A stretch of 64,000 nucleotides of DNA from Terfezia claveryi (taxonomy: Eukaryota; Ascomycota; Pezizomycetes; Pezizales; Pezizaceae), in the NCBI GenBank assembly GCA_015179025.1, contig WHUX01000033.1, forward strand, positions 186,001 through 250,000, written 5' to 3'. Position numbers and translations under genes: made by a program. The first letter of the stretch is position 1. Each line of letters starts with the position of its first letter. Shown piece by piece: positions 44,243 through 56,027 of this stretch. The notes beneath the pieces were generated by a model. It had not been told where the DNA came from and did not search any database. It worked only from the letters and a program-made list of their open reading frames with translations.

Positions 44243-47200
44243 GAACTACTTCCAACTGATTATCTAGAAGTATTAAGCCGCCACAACTGTGTATAAGCAG
44301 ATCGACCTCCAGAATTGGCCCTTGTGATGGCGTGGGACTGTCCAGAGCTATAGATGGGTTGAGCTCTACCGCTGCAGCCAGCTCACAAGGCTTCAGAGGA
44401 CGTTCGGAAACCAGCATCCACTTCAAGGCATTTGTGGCTAGGCCGAAGGTGCAATCTGGCTGAGACTTTATTGAATTCATGATTTCATCGTAGACCCCTG
44501 TTAGGCCTTTTGGAAGCTTCCCTAACCGGGTGCGAATATCCGATTCACGGATTAGTTTGCAAAGTTCGCGTAGTTGCCAGTCGACCCAGAGAAACCTAAA
44601 TAAGTCATCAATTCGTGATTAGTCCACACTACTAATAAACTCTCTTCATGGGTTGAAAAGCTTGAATATGAGTACTGGGCTACGAAGGAAATAAACCTAC
44701 ATTCCATTGGCATCTCCCAGAACCACTTTTTCAATACACTCACGCAGCTCTTGAGAAACCTTTCCGTGAAGCAGCCTTCTATCTTGAATGGCTAATATAA
44801 GCTGTTGCTGCACATAGTTCTCAATATCCTCGGCGTTATCTCTTGCTTCGATGCAGACATGTGGCAAATCCCGCAGGCGATTCTCAATATCCAGGTTATG
44901 GCGACTGGCTATAAACACCTTCAAGGGACATTTCGCTTTCCTAATTACAGAAAGCAAAGCTCGTAACAAGTGACTGCGAACCTCCTCAGAACATTCATCC
45001 AGGGCATCTAGAACAACTGCCGGATGTTAGTATTCAACTTGGTGACCCAACAGGTTAAGGCTGGAGTCAAAGTTTAGTTGGTTTCGAGAAGCTGGGTCTT
45101 CCTGTTCCTTATTGTAGGCCTCCAAGGCCTCGGCACAAATGCGGGTGGGCTTGCTGGTTTTGTCTATCGGAGGGCATGCCAGTTGTTTGATCAAGGAAAG
45201 TATTATCTTTTCCCTGTCTCGACGATCCGGTTCATCCCGTTTGCAATAAAAGTATGCAACCTTATCAAATTTCCTTATTCCGTTGAGGTACTCGATTGTC
45301 GCGGAACTGATAGAGGACGTTCGTTACATCATGGTCTTATGTGAGGTTACATGAAATTGATACTCACACGAGCTTTGTTTTCCCAGCGCCAGCTGATTGA
45401 ATGCAAGATCTATTAGCGCTACTTAAATCTTAAAAAAAGGAGGTAACCCAATTTACCCATTATAGGCTCTCATAGTCTATATACGAGTGGTCATTAACCT
45501 CCCTTTATAAAAATGACAGGTAAACTTACGAATCCCATGCAGCCATAATATCGCTGGCGCTCTTGAATTCTCCCAACTCGTAAACTCCTTTCGCTTGAAT
45601 AACCATGCCCCAGTATGTTCAACGCGACCCTCGCATGCAAGATCATGGTGGCTTTGGTATGGAACAGTTGAAAACCACTGAAGGATAGTCATCCTCTGAT
45701 TTTCTGGAGGTAGCAATCAATACATGGCATTCACTACTTGGCGTTTCCCTCGTACTCACCTTCAATATCTTTGTATAACGTGTCCACGTTTCTATCGATT
45801 CTTGGGATGACGGGCACGAAAGCTTTTAGAAGTCCCCAAAGTTAAAAACACGTTTCGATCCCGTCTCTGGCATTTTTCTCGGACTTACCCTCAATATTAT
45901 TGTATATCTCGTCCACATTCTTATCGATCCTTGCGAAAACAGGCATGAAATGCTTCAGGAGTTCCCGAAGCTGGTGCTGGTGTTGTCCCTGAAGTTTAAA
46001 GAACTCCTCTAGTTTGACCAGGGCTCAGCGTAAAACGCAGCAATGAATAAAATAAATACTCCTACCTTTGATATGTTCACGTGCGGCTGAATGATCTGCA
46101 AATCGTGCTGGCGTGTTACAAAAGTGAATTTAAATGCATAGTGGGTTCTCGGTCTCGTACAGCAATTTTCAACAGCTATAACAGCAGCATTGACAGCAGA
46201 CTCCGGCTCGTCCATTGCTTTTATCTCCTCTAGTGTAGATTCCGGGGTTTTTAGTTTGTCAACCAATTTCCCTAGTAGATAGAATTAGCTTTGCTAGTAC
46301 CGCATATCAGTGGCTGTAGGGGATATATCCTGGTGCACACGGCTTGGGAATACCGCTTGAAAAACCATCAATGGTGCATCATACCCTGGAATACCCGGAT
46401 CAAGCGACACAGTAGCTGCAATATAGCCGTGTACAAAATAAGTAATCCCTGGAAGAGGTTTTCCGTGGCCTCATTCGCATTCTTTGGGATATCGTCAATT
46501 AAATAAAGCTGTTCGTATATGGCACAGCGGCCAATTAACAATGCAACCCGCTCCGCCCCAACCATAGCTGCCGCCAGTTTTTCTTGGTTCCCAACGAAGA
46601 GCTAAATAAAGCTAAACCTCAGTAAAGACCACGGATACAATACACCAGTATATAGTACTACGAACCAATAAAATAAACCTAACTCCCGCCCAAGGCAAAG
46701 CAGCATGTATCGGATCATACTGCACAGCGATGTCTCCAACCTCCTTAAACTTGCTGATCAAGGCAACAAGCCTGTCAGCTGTATCTTGCACATCGATCTC
46801 CTTATCTCCCCATTTTAACTTTATCCTCTTCGCCATATTTGCCTCTTTTGCCTGAATTGCCGTTTGTAAAACATTCCGCAAAGTCTGCAATTCGTGTGTA
46901 GCTCCGGGTTTATCCACGGTCAGATGCTTTTTAAGTTCATCTGGAAGCTTATCGTAAGCTTTGGCCCATAGGTTGGTACTCTCGCTGCTACTGGGAATGT
47001 GCGGGAGTGCCTGCTGTAAAATCGTAGTTGGCGGGTTCGGTGAAGGTGCCCGCTGTGAAACTAAACTTGACGTGTTAGGTGAACGTCCCTGTTGTACACC
47101 TGAACTCGGCAGATGCGGTGAAGGTGCCGGCTGTATAACGGAAATGTACGGGTTCGGTGAAGGTGCCCGCTGTGAAACTAAACTTGACGTGTTAAGCGAA

Positions 47201-47376
47201 GGTCTATGTTGTATAGCTGAACTCGATGGGCTAGGTGTAGGACTTCGTGAATGCGGCTTGAGAAAGGAAAACAGTCTGTCTCTCTTCCTCTCACGAGGCG
47301 TGGTGAGGTAGTTTGATTGCGCCGAGCGTGAGTCCGAACCCCCATTCGACTTCCCAAACCCAAGGAAACGAGGCAT
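44243..47376 (-). pseudogene. NACHT half of a split NACHT-ankyrin (NLR) gene, copy B
   Basis: The start is at 47376 (MPRFLGFGKSNGG), followed by a Ser/Pro-rich linker with repeated QRAPSPN units (47000-47250). An NWD/NACHT-type N-terminal domain (46600-46990) has LKWGDKEIDVQDTADRL and DPIHAALPWAGVRF. Next come ERVALLIGRCAIYEQLYL (46500), YQSHHDLACEG (45650), and a P-loop split by an intron (LHGI at about 45535, then PGAGKTKLV with GTGAGT donor at 45367-45393). Walker B is VVLDALDEC (about 45010). A sensor-like KVFIASRHN follows, then FLWVDWQLREL (about 44580) and KWMLVSERPLKPCEL (44400). It is cut at 44243 by the foldback; the ankyrin half is at 28142-29910. An in-frame TAA at 45027-45029 precedes Walker B. 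As a family these are STAND NTPases in fungal non-self recognition. Confidence 0.88.
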
Positions 47377-47743
47377 CTTCTAGAGGAATGAATTTAGGAA
47401 TACTGTTTCCGGTACCTTTAGGATATTGTATTTAGAGACAGCACTGTGGAGACCTGATAATACATGGTCCCCGGGCCCCACGCCAAGGGATGAGTGACAA
47501 TATCATAGATGCAAGCTACCGAATAACTCGAGTCTCTACGGTATCCAGCTCATCATCTAAAACATAATCCCCGGTGATACTTCTGGAACATTTCGTTCAA
47601 TAGTGCCAACTGCATCAATTGAGGTTGGTGTCGATCTATTCACATACTCGTACATATGCACATGCAGCGCGATCTGTGCTGTGAGACGGGTGTTATTTTC
47701 AGAGAGTAGGTGTTATTTTCCAATTACTTCGGTATACTTAGCT
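47377..47743. other. Upstream flank of NLR copy B
   Basis: Contains a 28-bp word around 47516-47545 (CTACCGAATAACTCGAGTCT...) also present at 9937-9966, and a direct repeat GTGTTATTTTC (47691, 47710). No gene. Confidence 0.4.
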
Positions 47744-49440
47744 GCGATATCTCTCAGTGCTCCTATAGGCAGTTGGTAGGCTTCCTTCTATGGCTGCTGT
47801 ACGCGTTTCTATGCTTTGAATTATGCGCTCCACCGGTACCTAGGCTTCATGTGTTTCTCTATAGCTACAGTAGACCTGTCTCAATAGGTTCCAATCGCGC
47901 TTCAGTTTAATTTGAGTTGCACTTCAGGGTAAGCTTCGCTCCGGTTGCTTCTCGGTTCGTTCTTGGCTTGTGATCTGTAGCTGGTAGGTAGTTGTGTTCC
48001 TAACGGTACATTGCCTAATTATAATATAGTAGAATATACAATAGAACCAAATACAGAGTATGTAGTACCGTATTAATTCGCGAGTAAGAAAGTACTACTC
48101 GGCAGGACAGTATTCGTGTATAAGACAGGGGTAAAACAGCCTAATTTTGGCCAAGATATGCGAATCGTGTTTAAGACAGCAAATTTTTCTTATAGGACAG
48201 TAGTATAGTAATGTCGATGTTGACTCGCACAACCGGCTTCTTTCACTCATCACCATCACTTGTACAATGTCAATCCCGCTGGCACCTCGTGCTGGACCCA
48301 GTGCGCAAACCACCAGCCAAAGACCTCGCGCAACCTCCGTCTTGCAACTGCAGAACTCTAGCAGGCGGACAGTCATTCCAGCACTATCAGAGGTGGATTC
48401 GGAAGTGACAATGAGCATGGAGATTACATTACTGAAGAAGAGGCTACGCAATGTGCTACAATTACGCTTGGAGTGGAGATCGTGTAAAAAGATATCAATT
48501 ATGCTACTGTCGGTGTTCCGAAAATCTTTTTGGTTGCGGAAATTTTTTTTTTTCCCTTACCCCCCCCTTCTTTTATAAGAAAGTACCCCGTGTTTAAGCT
48601 AGTACCGTGTATAAGACAGTAAATTTAAGGCCCCTCCGACCGCCCGTTTGTTAGTAAGACAGCATTCTTACTCGCGAATTAATACGGTATATATATTTGG
48701 AGACGGCCATTGTGAGAACTATACCTTTACCAAATAAAGGGATGGGATCTCTATCTTTGATATTAAATCTCATTTTGTACTTCTGGAGATGTACAATACA
48801 TACTCCGTACAGAGAATATGTAACTACCTATGATGCAAGGTAAATATGGTTGGCCTCGCTATGACGTTCAACGATTCGATATATGACCACCACGTCTAAG
48901 TTCCCTAAGCCCGCCAACAATCCAAGACCATACTCTATATGAGTTCAGATATATAATAATTAGAAGCATAAGAAGCCATCACTAGCAGCGCAAGCTTGAT
49001 CATGAGCCAAGAACGAGCAAAAAAGCAACCAGAGCGATGCTTACCCTGAGGTGCAACTCAAATGCAACTAAGCGCGACTGAGACAGGTCTACCTGTAGCA
49101 CATGAAGCATAGGTACAGGTATAGCTATTGGAGCGCGTAATTTAAAACATAGAAACGCGTACAGCAAACCTACCTAACGAATTACGACCAGAGCGTAGGT
49201 ACAGGTATGGGTGCGTAATTTAAAGTATAGTAGCGCGTACTGCCACTTAAGTACTGGTACTCATTTGAACGATCGCGTGCACGACCGAAAGGTAACTATA
49301 GGTATAGGAGGGCATAAGCACGACTGAGCTTATTTTTGTAGTCCAGTTGGCACCCTAATTTGCAGCATGACCGCAGCCTATAGAAGCAAGCCTACCAACT
49401 GCCTACAGGAGTGCTGAGAGATATCGCATAGAGCGGCGCC
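47744..49440. mobile_element. ~1.7-kb inverted-repeat (foldback-like) element
   Basis: The left arm 47744-47980 (GCGATATCTCTCAGTGCTCC, CAGTTGGTAGGCTT, GTACGCGTTTCTATG, AAGAACGAGCC-type in inverse) is mirrored by 48998-49440. The right arm is longer because it contains partial tandem duplications (GCGTAATTTAAA...GCGCGTA twice around 49135-49230). A different TIR element (48068-48687) sits in the centre. No transposase motif. Confidence 0.55.
48068..48687. mobile_element. 620-bp TIR element with TA flanks, nested
   Basis: CCGTATTAATTCGCGAGTAA (48068 onward) is exactly inverted at the right end (to 48687); identity extends over 23 bp, with TA at 48066-48067 and 48688-48689. Internal repeats of the type GTGTATAAGACAG / GTGTTTAAGACAG occur near both ends. 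A 103-codon plus frame (48267-48578; MSIPLAPRAGPSAQTT) has no catalytic motif and is probably a remnant. Confidence 0.7.
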
Positions 49441-49587
49441 TATAGTCGAGGGTCTACCTGCTATGAGCGTGTAAAAGAAGAGTACTATGCATAAGAGATA
49501 GGTCTAGGTTGTAGGTCACACATGTTTCACTAAACGAAGGGCATTTCACAGGAGTCTCACTTAAGCGAAGGGCATTTCAAAGGTGTT
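49441..49587. other. Short spacer with direct repeats
   Basis: Two copies of CGAAGGGCATTTCA, one followed by CAGGAGTCTC and one by AAGGTGTTCTC (49537-49590). Confidence 0.4.
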
Positions 49588-49900
49588 CTCTATTCGGTAG
49601 CGCTATGGATATCGTAGAGACATACATATATATGCGCTGTGAACGACATATGCGGGTTTCAGGATCTTACGAGACATGCCCGTGCTCATTGTTATATTGA
49701 CGTCGGAGATTGAAATGTACTGCAATTATCCATAATGGTATCAATGAAGCCTCTACAAGTGCTGTCCCTGAATATAGCTGCAAATCTCCAGGCGGTTTCT
49801 GAAGGCAGACTTCCTCCACCGGTCCAAAACTACAATTCGGTATTGCCCTAAACCAAAGCCATTAGCTCAGAGAGTGTTTAAAGCGAGTTTATAATCTGAA
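49588..49900 (+). repeat. Dispersed ~310-bp repeat (inverted copy of 9640-9970)
   Basis: Runs from TATTCGGTAGCGCTATGGAT through CGACATATGCGGGTTTCAGG and TCCTCCACCGGTCCAAAACT to AGCGAGTTTATAATC. It lies directly against a SINE-like copy at 49897. Confidence 0.55.
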
Positions 49901-49980
49901 TCCACCTGGGTTTCTGGGTGGCTCCTCATGGCCCCCCTAACGGGGCAGCATAGGAGTAACAATTAAAAAATAAAAACACA
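49897..49980 (+). repeat. SINE-like repeat copy
   Basis: GAATCCACCTGGGTTTCTGG, GTGGCTCCTCATGGCCCCCC, AACGGGGCAGCATAGGAGTA then AATTAAAAAATAAAAACAC. 5' truncated. Confidence 0.6.
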
Positions 49981-50224
49981 TAAAACCACTTTCAGGGTAA
50001 CCATAATCCAAGTGCAAACTAGTTGATATGCAAATTCTGCAAAGATTTCCCATACATTATAAACAAGGTGTTCTTCCTTTTGTAGATATTCCAATATTCT
50101 CAACATCAAGTAATGATGTCATATATTCTGTCTCAGCTTAACTATCAATTTATCAGTCATTAGTACATACAAGATGATTGTCAATTTGGAAACTTTCCAT
50201 ATCAAGAATTGCTAGCTAGTCTGA

Positions 50225-50291
50225 TACCCCAATATCCGGGTGGCTCATCATGGTCCCCCTAAGCATATGATTAAAGAATTAAAAAAAAAAA
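50225..50291 (+). repeat. SINE-like repeat copy, 5' truncated
   Basis: CCGGGTGGCTCATCATGGTC, CCCCTAAG, then ATTAAAGAATTAAAAAAAAAAA tail-like sequence. Confidence 0.55.
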
Positions 50292-50638
50292 GCTAGTCTG
50301 ATATGATGTTGTATTCCCAAAGCGCAATTAACTAGCTAAGGGTCGATGGAGGCGGATCACGAGGCATGATCATGACCACTGATAGTCAACAGGCCCCTCA
50401 CGGGGTCACTCCCCTAAAAATTGCACCTAAAACCTCATATTTTCATTAATTAAAAAAATTACCATAATCATAACCTTCAGTGCCGTAAAGTTCGCTTACG
50501 TTGCCAAATCCGCTCCTAGAGGCGAAGTCCGCTGAACAGCCTGAGGATGCGTTCTCTCATCATAACGTAGATAGTTCAAATACGGGTACTGATTTAATCG
50601 TATCATGCTAGTCAGGCTCCTGAGTTTGGTTATGTATC

Positions 50639-50764
50639 TAGGTGCCGGACCTGGCAGATTAACTTGCCTCGTTTGTCCTAAATCCACCCGGATTTCCAGG
50701 CGGCTCATTATGGTCCCCTTACTGGGACCGAATAGGAGTAATCAGTATTAAAAAATTCATAAAA
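50639..50764 (+). repeat. SINE-like repeat copy, near full length
   Basis: GGTGCCGGACCTGGCAGATT, AACTTGCCTCGTTTGTCC, AAATCCACCCGGATTTCC, GGCTCATTATGGTCCCC, TTACTGGGACCGAATAGGAG and a short A-rich end. Best template for the family consensus in this window. Confidence 0.65.
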
Positions 50765-50999
50765 TACAATGCTAGTCATATGTATCCAACCACCTGCTCA
50801 GCCATGTCGACAGGTAATTAGAATAGATGCATAGTACGAAACGTATGTGATTGGTCCTCATGCATTATTACACGGTACAATTACCACAAAACCCCAGCGC
50901 ACAAAGCATAGGAGACGGACCTACTTGCGGGCACTCTTTGCATCTTTGCTACGCCATTTTCAGAATATTCTTAGAACTCACCACTTTCTAAATTACTTG

Positions 51000-51077
51000 T
51001 AGTCCACTAGGCATTTAAAATTTATCAAAAATCTCTACATTACAAGTTATGACACATTCAGCGTGCCAACCAGACTA
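51000..51077. mobile_element. 78-bp miniature inverted-repeat element (TAGTC...GACTA family)
   Basis: Starts TAGTCCACTAGGCA and ends GTGCCAACCAGACTA. The right end is canonical for the family; the left end is diverged. Non-coding. Confidence 0.45.
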
Positions 51078-53282
51078 ACATTCAGCTTAATTGGAGAAGT
51101 GCATAAGCGATACAGAACTCACAAGTCACGTTGCTATACAAATGAGATGAGATTGATATGCAATCAAAAAAGGCACATGTGTCTATATTAATATTTATAG
51201 CTAATGGTACTTAATTTGTGCTAGTTTCATGGAATCTATCTAAAACAATGCACTATGATTTTAGCCGACTATTTCATGACTTGATATGAGGTTACGTATG
51301 TGCCGTGCCCTATTGAAAGATACAGACAGGTGGTTCATATTTGGTACTATATGGTGTGCTCTTTGTTTGGGCTATTGGTGGCAAGAATTGCCAGCTTCAG
51401 GTACCGGAAATTGATCTGGGCCAAGAGGAAGTGGAACAGGTATAATTTCGCAATTACTTGCACTATTAGACCCGAAATATTTCAATTGCGAAATATCTCT
51501 AGTGTAATCATAGCGCCAAGGAGCAGACAATCCTAGAAAGATATAAGCCTTTACAATTCGCAAAATCCACATAATGACCAATCCTGAATTGCGTTTCAAA
51601 GATGCCCTTCAGCATGCACTGAATGATAGAAATCGACATGAACTCAATATATATATATATATTTTTTTGTTAGAAAACTCCTTTTTCTTACAGGTTATTG
51701 ACAAACCCCGTTGAGCCTAGATTTCGCAGTGAATGATCATCTTGATATCCGAAAACTTCAGCACAGAGCGATAGTAGTGAAAAAAAAGAAATATTTTTAC
51801 CAAATTATAATTTCCAACATTTTGTTAATTTATATATATAAATCAATAAAACGTAATGAAAACTCGGGAATATAAAATATGAGCTAGATGATTAAAACGA
51901 AGGCTAACCTAACTAAGGAGGGTTTTGAGGTGAGGGTTGATACGTAGTGACCTAGAAGGGTAAAATAGATGGAACTTTGCGGGAAAAAGAAGAGAAACAA
52001 ATGCAGCCCTACCCAATTTGTAATTCTCAATCTAACCTACGCTGGTGTGCTATGCGAAGCGAAGCTATGCTAGGTAAAGAGGTCAGCACGAGGAAAGAAA
52101 CGAGAATCACTAACAAGATTCGGCTTATTGAAATTTATTGTATATTAAAGCGCAAATACCAGTGTTCCTTAATCATATAAATTAATTTAACGCTAAGAGG
52201 CCTGGTATTTGATAATTCATAAGTCGAGTCTGCCCTTAGCAACTCCATATCCTCCACTATACTAACCCTTTTCTCCCTCTTCGTAATTTCATGTTATAGC
52301 TTTTGAGAAATTTTACCCTACGTTGGACAGACCTAGCTAAAATCTCTAGGAAATGGAAGGTAGAAGACACCCCAAAAGGATTTCTTCTACAAAGGGAAAA
52401 CAACCCCTAGAGAAGGTTTTTTTTCTCTTATAAAGTCTGTCAGTCTAGGCTATGGCGCTTTTGACGGTACCTTCATTGGGAGCCCTGGTGTACTTATTCT
52501 TAACTTGTGCACCACGTCGACGTAATGCGCCCCGTATAAGTTAGTGCGCACTGTATACGTAGTGTATACAATGTTTGTATATGGTGCGGTAGGCTTGCAG
52601 CCAACCAGAGGTCTAACTAGATTAGAACTATTACAGTACACATATACAATGTGTTTGCTCAATCCTTAATTCCCCACATCCTGGTTCTTAGGCCGTAGGC
52701 ACTGAATTTTCCTTTAGTATTTCGGGGGAGCGGAATTCAAATGCACCACCTGTTGAAGACCGCCCATTGCTGCGCACTCCAACCACGCCCACCTGGAAAG
52801 GAGTACGGGATCAAAAAATTACTTGTGAGGCTTTGCAACTAGACAAGGAGGAAGAATGAAGAAAGGAATAAAGTGGACGTTATACAAATTTATGGCAAGC
52901 AATATCCTATCTCTGACACGAGATTTCTGTAGATTTTCTCATTCAATTTTAGATACTGCATTAGCCTTCCCTCTTACCCTGGCCTCAAAACTTTGGGTCA
53001 CCCACTCTCTCCCGCCGTACTGCTAGCATGCATATGGGAGGTTACTGAATCCCGCCCCAGATAACTCGGACTACCTCTGACGTCTTGAGAAGAACTCAAA
53101 AACCCTAAGGACTGGAACTTCTGACACTTAACCTTGGGAATAACCGGTCGGTCATAGCTAGGTTACATGATCATGAGCCAGCCATCCGGTAGACAGGAGT
53201 GTTTTACTAGTGTAGAATGCTAGTAATGCATTCATTTTGGCAGGACATGCATCATTTGAGGTGTAGAGGGCCCTGGAAAATT
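51078..53282. other. No supported gene
   Basis: AT-rich, with an (AT)n run at 51648-51662 and only short frames without motifs (51300-51599, 51977-52180, 52450-52662). Confidence 0.45.
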
Positions 53283-53403
53283 CTATATATGCTTCCCATC
53301 TTTCCCCATATCAAGGCATCTGATCCTACTAACCCTTTCCCTTGTTCTCTTCTTTCTTCTTCCACAGCGCACACTTTACATATCCCCTCTATAATCAATT
53401 ACA
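53283..53403 (+). promoter_or_regulatory. Laccase core promoter and leader
   Basis: TATA box CTATATATGC at 53283-53292, about 115 bp before the ATG, followed by a CT-rich stretch (CCCTTGTTCTCTTCTTTCTT at 53339-53358) typical of fungal transcription starts, and CAATTACA before ATGG. Confidence 0.5.
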
Positions 53404-55916
53404 ATGGGTTTTTTGGGTAACCTTTGTGCCTACGCTCTAGCCTTACTCCAACCGGACCAAGTATCACCTGTTACCCCAGGATATTTGACTGCTCCATCAT
53501 GGAATTTGGGTCATTCAAAACGCGCACTTGCCAGTAGCTCGGAAATATATGCCCCGGAGATATTCAGCGCGCAGCTACCCAACTCGAAGGGTGTAGCAAA
53601 CGCGTATAATAATCAATTTAGCACAACAAATAATTGTAATACAGAAAAGAACAGGAGCTTATGGTGTAATAATGCGACAACCAATACTGATTATGAAATT
53701 GTAGAATTGGTGCCAAATACGGAGAAAACGAACTATGTAAGTTTCCCGTAGATGTCTTTCGATTGATAGGTTCGGAAAACCTTTCCGATGTCATTGCTTT
53801 TGCTAACTTGTCAAGTAGATTACCCTTGTTATCACTAGCGGGAATCAATTCTGTGGAGATGGATATTGCCGTGATACCATGCTGGTCAACGGTACTTTCC
53901 CAGGGCCGCCGATCCGAGGAAATTGGGGCGACTGGTTTGAGATCACAGTTATCAATAAGCTTGAGAATTGCAATGGTACTGCAATCCATTGGCATGGTGT
54001 CCGGCAGCTGCATACAGTTTGGGAGGATGGTGTTCCTGGGGTGACTCAATGCCCTATTGCTGTATGTTCCCACCATTCCGGTGCCTTCTCGGCCCCATAC
54101 TTGTTAAGGATTGCAAATATTCCGAGAATTAAGTCTGCGGACTAACTCTCACACTTTAATGTTATGCACAACAGCCGGGACAAAGTAAGACATACCTATG
54201 GCGTGCGACCCAGTACGGGACGAGTTGGTACCACAGGTGCGTTGAAGAATGTTACACATTCGCTGCCGTACAACACCTAATGTAGGTGTGATCTAGTCAC
54301 TTCAGTCTCCAATACCCCGATGGCGTTGCCGGTCCAATTATCATCGACGGCCCCACTTCTAAAAACTACAACATAGACAAGGGCCCACTCATCTTGACAG
54401 ACTGGTATCATGACGACGCATTCAGTCTCTACTATCAAGAAGTCATGGCTACTCCTAGTCCGAGCTTTCTCGGTGGCACACCGTCAGTCCTGATAAACGG
54501 ACAAGGGAACTTCACCCAAGTGGTCAACAACGGGACGAAACTTACGTTTGGATGCAGGGAAGGGGAGGAACATTGCAAGCCGGAGAAGGCATCGACTTAT
54601 AGGACGAATATTGATCCAAGTCAGCATAATGATAATGTAACAGTGTATAAATATAGGATTATTAACATGTCTACGTTGACGCAATTTTCATTTTGGATTG
54701 ATGGTCACGACTTTTGGGTTGTAGCGACGGATTTTGTGCCTATTGCCCCTATTAAGAGACAGTTCTTGAACGTTGCCAACGGTAAGTGAACAATTGTCCA
54801 TACGACGCATTAGGCGAGAGTCCTGAACTAATTTTCCTCACAGGCCAGCGATACGACATCCTCATCGAAGCCAAAACTAAAGCGAACCTCGAAGAAAGAT
54901 GGCACAACCACCCCAATTTCTGGATCAAGATGCGCCACTGTGGCCATTACTGCTATGGGGAACCATGCCCACCTGGCAAAGAATGCACCTACGTCGAGTG
55001 TCGCCAAGGAATCCTCAGCTATAACTCCAGCTCCTACGAAACACCTGACTTCAACTCCGCGGCTCCGAAAGCGGTTTCAGGAAGTTGTGGAGACACTCCC
55101 AGTGGGGAGCTCAGGCCAATAGTCGTGCGTGATTTGACAGGAGAAATTCCTACTAGCATGGCTTTCACAAATCCTTTCGAGGTGGATCGTCGCCCTGGTA
55201 TTCAGAACCCTAAGGAAGTATTTGCGGGCGATCATGGCGATAGGAAGACGGAATCAAGTGAACAAAATCAACCCTACCTTTGGGACTTTGGTTCTTCACA
55301 CACTGATCTGCAGCACCCAAACGGTAGCTATGTTTCCTTTATGATCGACTGGGGAAACGCTACGCTAGGGCTAGCTGCTGATGGGATTTCCCCCGACATG
55401 TGGAACCCCAGATTCGTCCCAATCGTACTAGATACAGTTGACAAGTGGACAGTTTTTGCTATCGCCGCTAACTGGACAGCTGAACCTAACAACGGAGTTC
55501 CCCTTGGCCGGCCCATTCCTACTATGGCTCACCCAATCCACCTTCACGGACACGATTTTGTCATCCTCGCTCAGTCAAGCAACCCATTCATATACGGTCA
55601 TAATTACGAATTAGATCTTGTCAACCCCGCCCGGAGGGATGTGGTCATGTTACCCGCGAGCGGGTTTGTCATTATTGCATTCAAGACTGATAATCCTGGG
55701 ACTTGGCTTATGCATTGCCATATCGCGTGGCATTCAAGCGCAGGGCTAGTATTGCAATGGGTTGAGCGGCCGAGCGAAATTCCGGGATTAATGGATAACA
55801 ATCCGGGGGTCAAGGCGGAGTTTAAAGAGAGATGTCATCAGTGGGAAGAGCATGAGAATTCGGGATGTCAGTGGCAGAAGGGATTTGTAGCGTTGCAGGA
55901 TGATTCGGGGGTCTAA
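53404..55916 (+). CDS. Laccase (ascomycete-type multicopper oxidase), 731 aa, five exons
   Basis: Exons 53404-53736, 53819-54061, 54175-54236, 54297-54781 and 54844-55916. All introns are GT...AG (82, 113, 60 and 62 bp) and the phases close exactly. Oxidises phenolic substrates with reduction of O2 to water; secreted. A short signal peptide (FLGNLCAYALALL) starts the protein. The four copper-ligand blocks are complete: HWHGVRQ (168), WYHSHFSLQYPDGVAGP (His 212 and 214, split by intron 3), HPIHLHGHDF (604) and HCHIAWHSSAGL (665). The T1 Cys is 666 and the residue ten after it is Leu 676, the usual ascomycete axial residue. The chain ends DSGV, the C-terminal plug form of ascomycete laccases. 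It is longer than the usual ~580-620 aa because of an N-terminal extension and an insert (about 440-480). No damage seen. Confidence 0.93.
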
Positions 55917-56027
55917 ACACACGTGTTAGGGAATTTATGAGTATAGGGCATAATCAATTCCTTGAAGTTGTTTTCAGTACCAAATAAGCATCACCGTATT
56001 TTTTCAGGTCTAGCTCAGACGTCTATA

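Noticed and set aside
29900..44260. Target-site duplication for the large foldback
   Set aside because: Left flank CACCAGGTCT and right flank GAACTACTTC share no direct repeat; host sequence appears deleted, so no duplication is claimed.
45020..45035. TACTAAC followed by GGCAG as a branch site and acceptor that would remove the stop before Walker B in NLR copy B
   Set aside because: Copy A is collinear and coding through this point, and the distance to the AG is too short; more likely a real lesion (in-frame TAA at 45027-45029).
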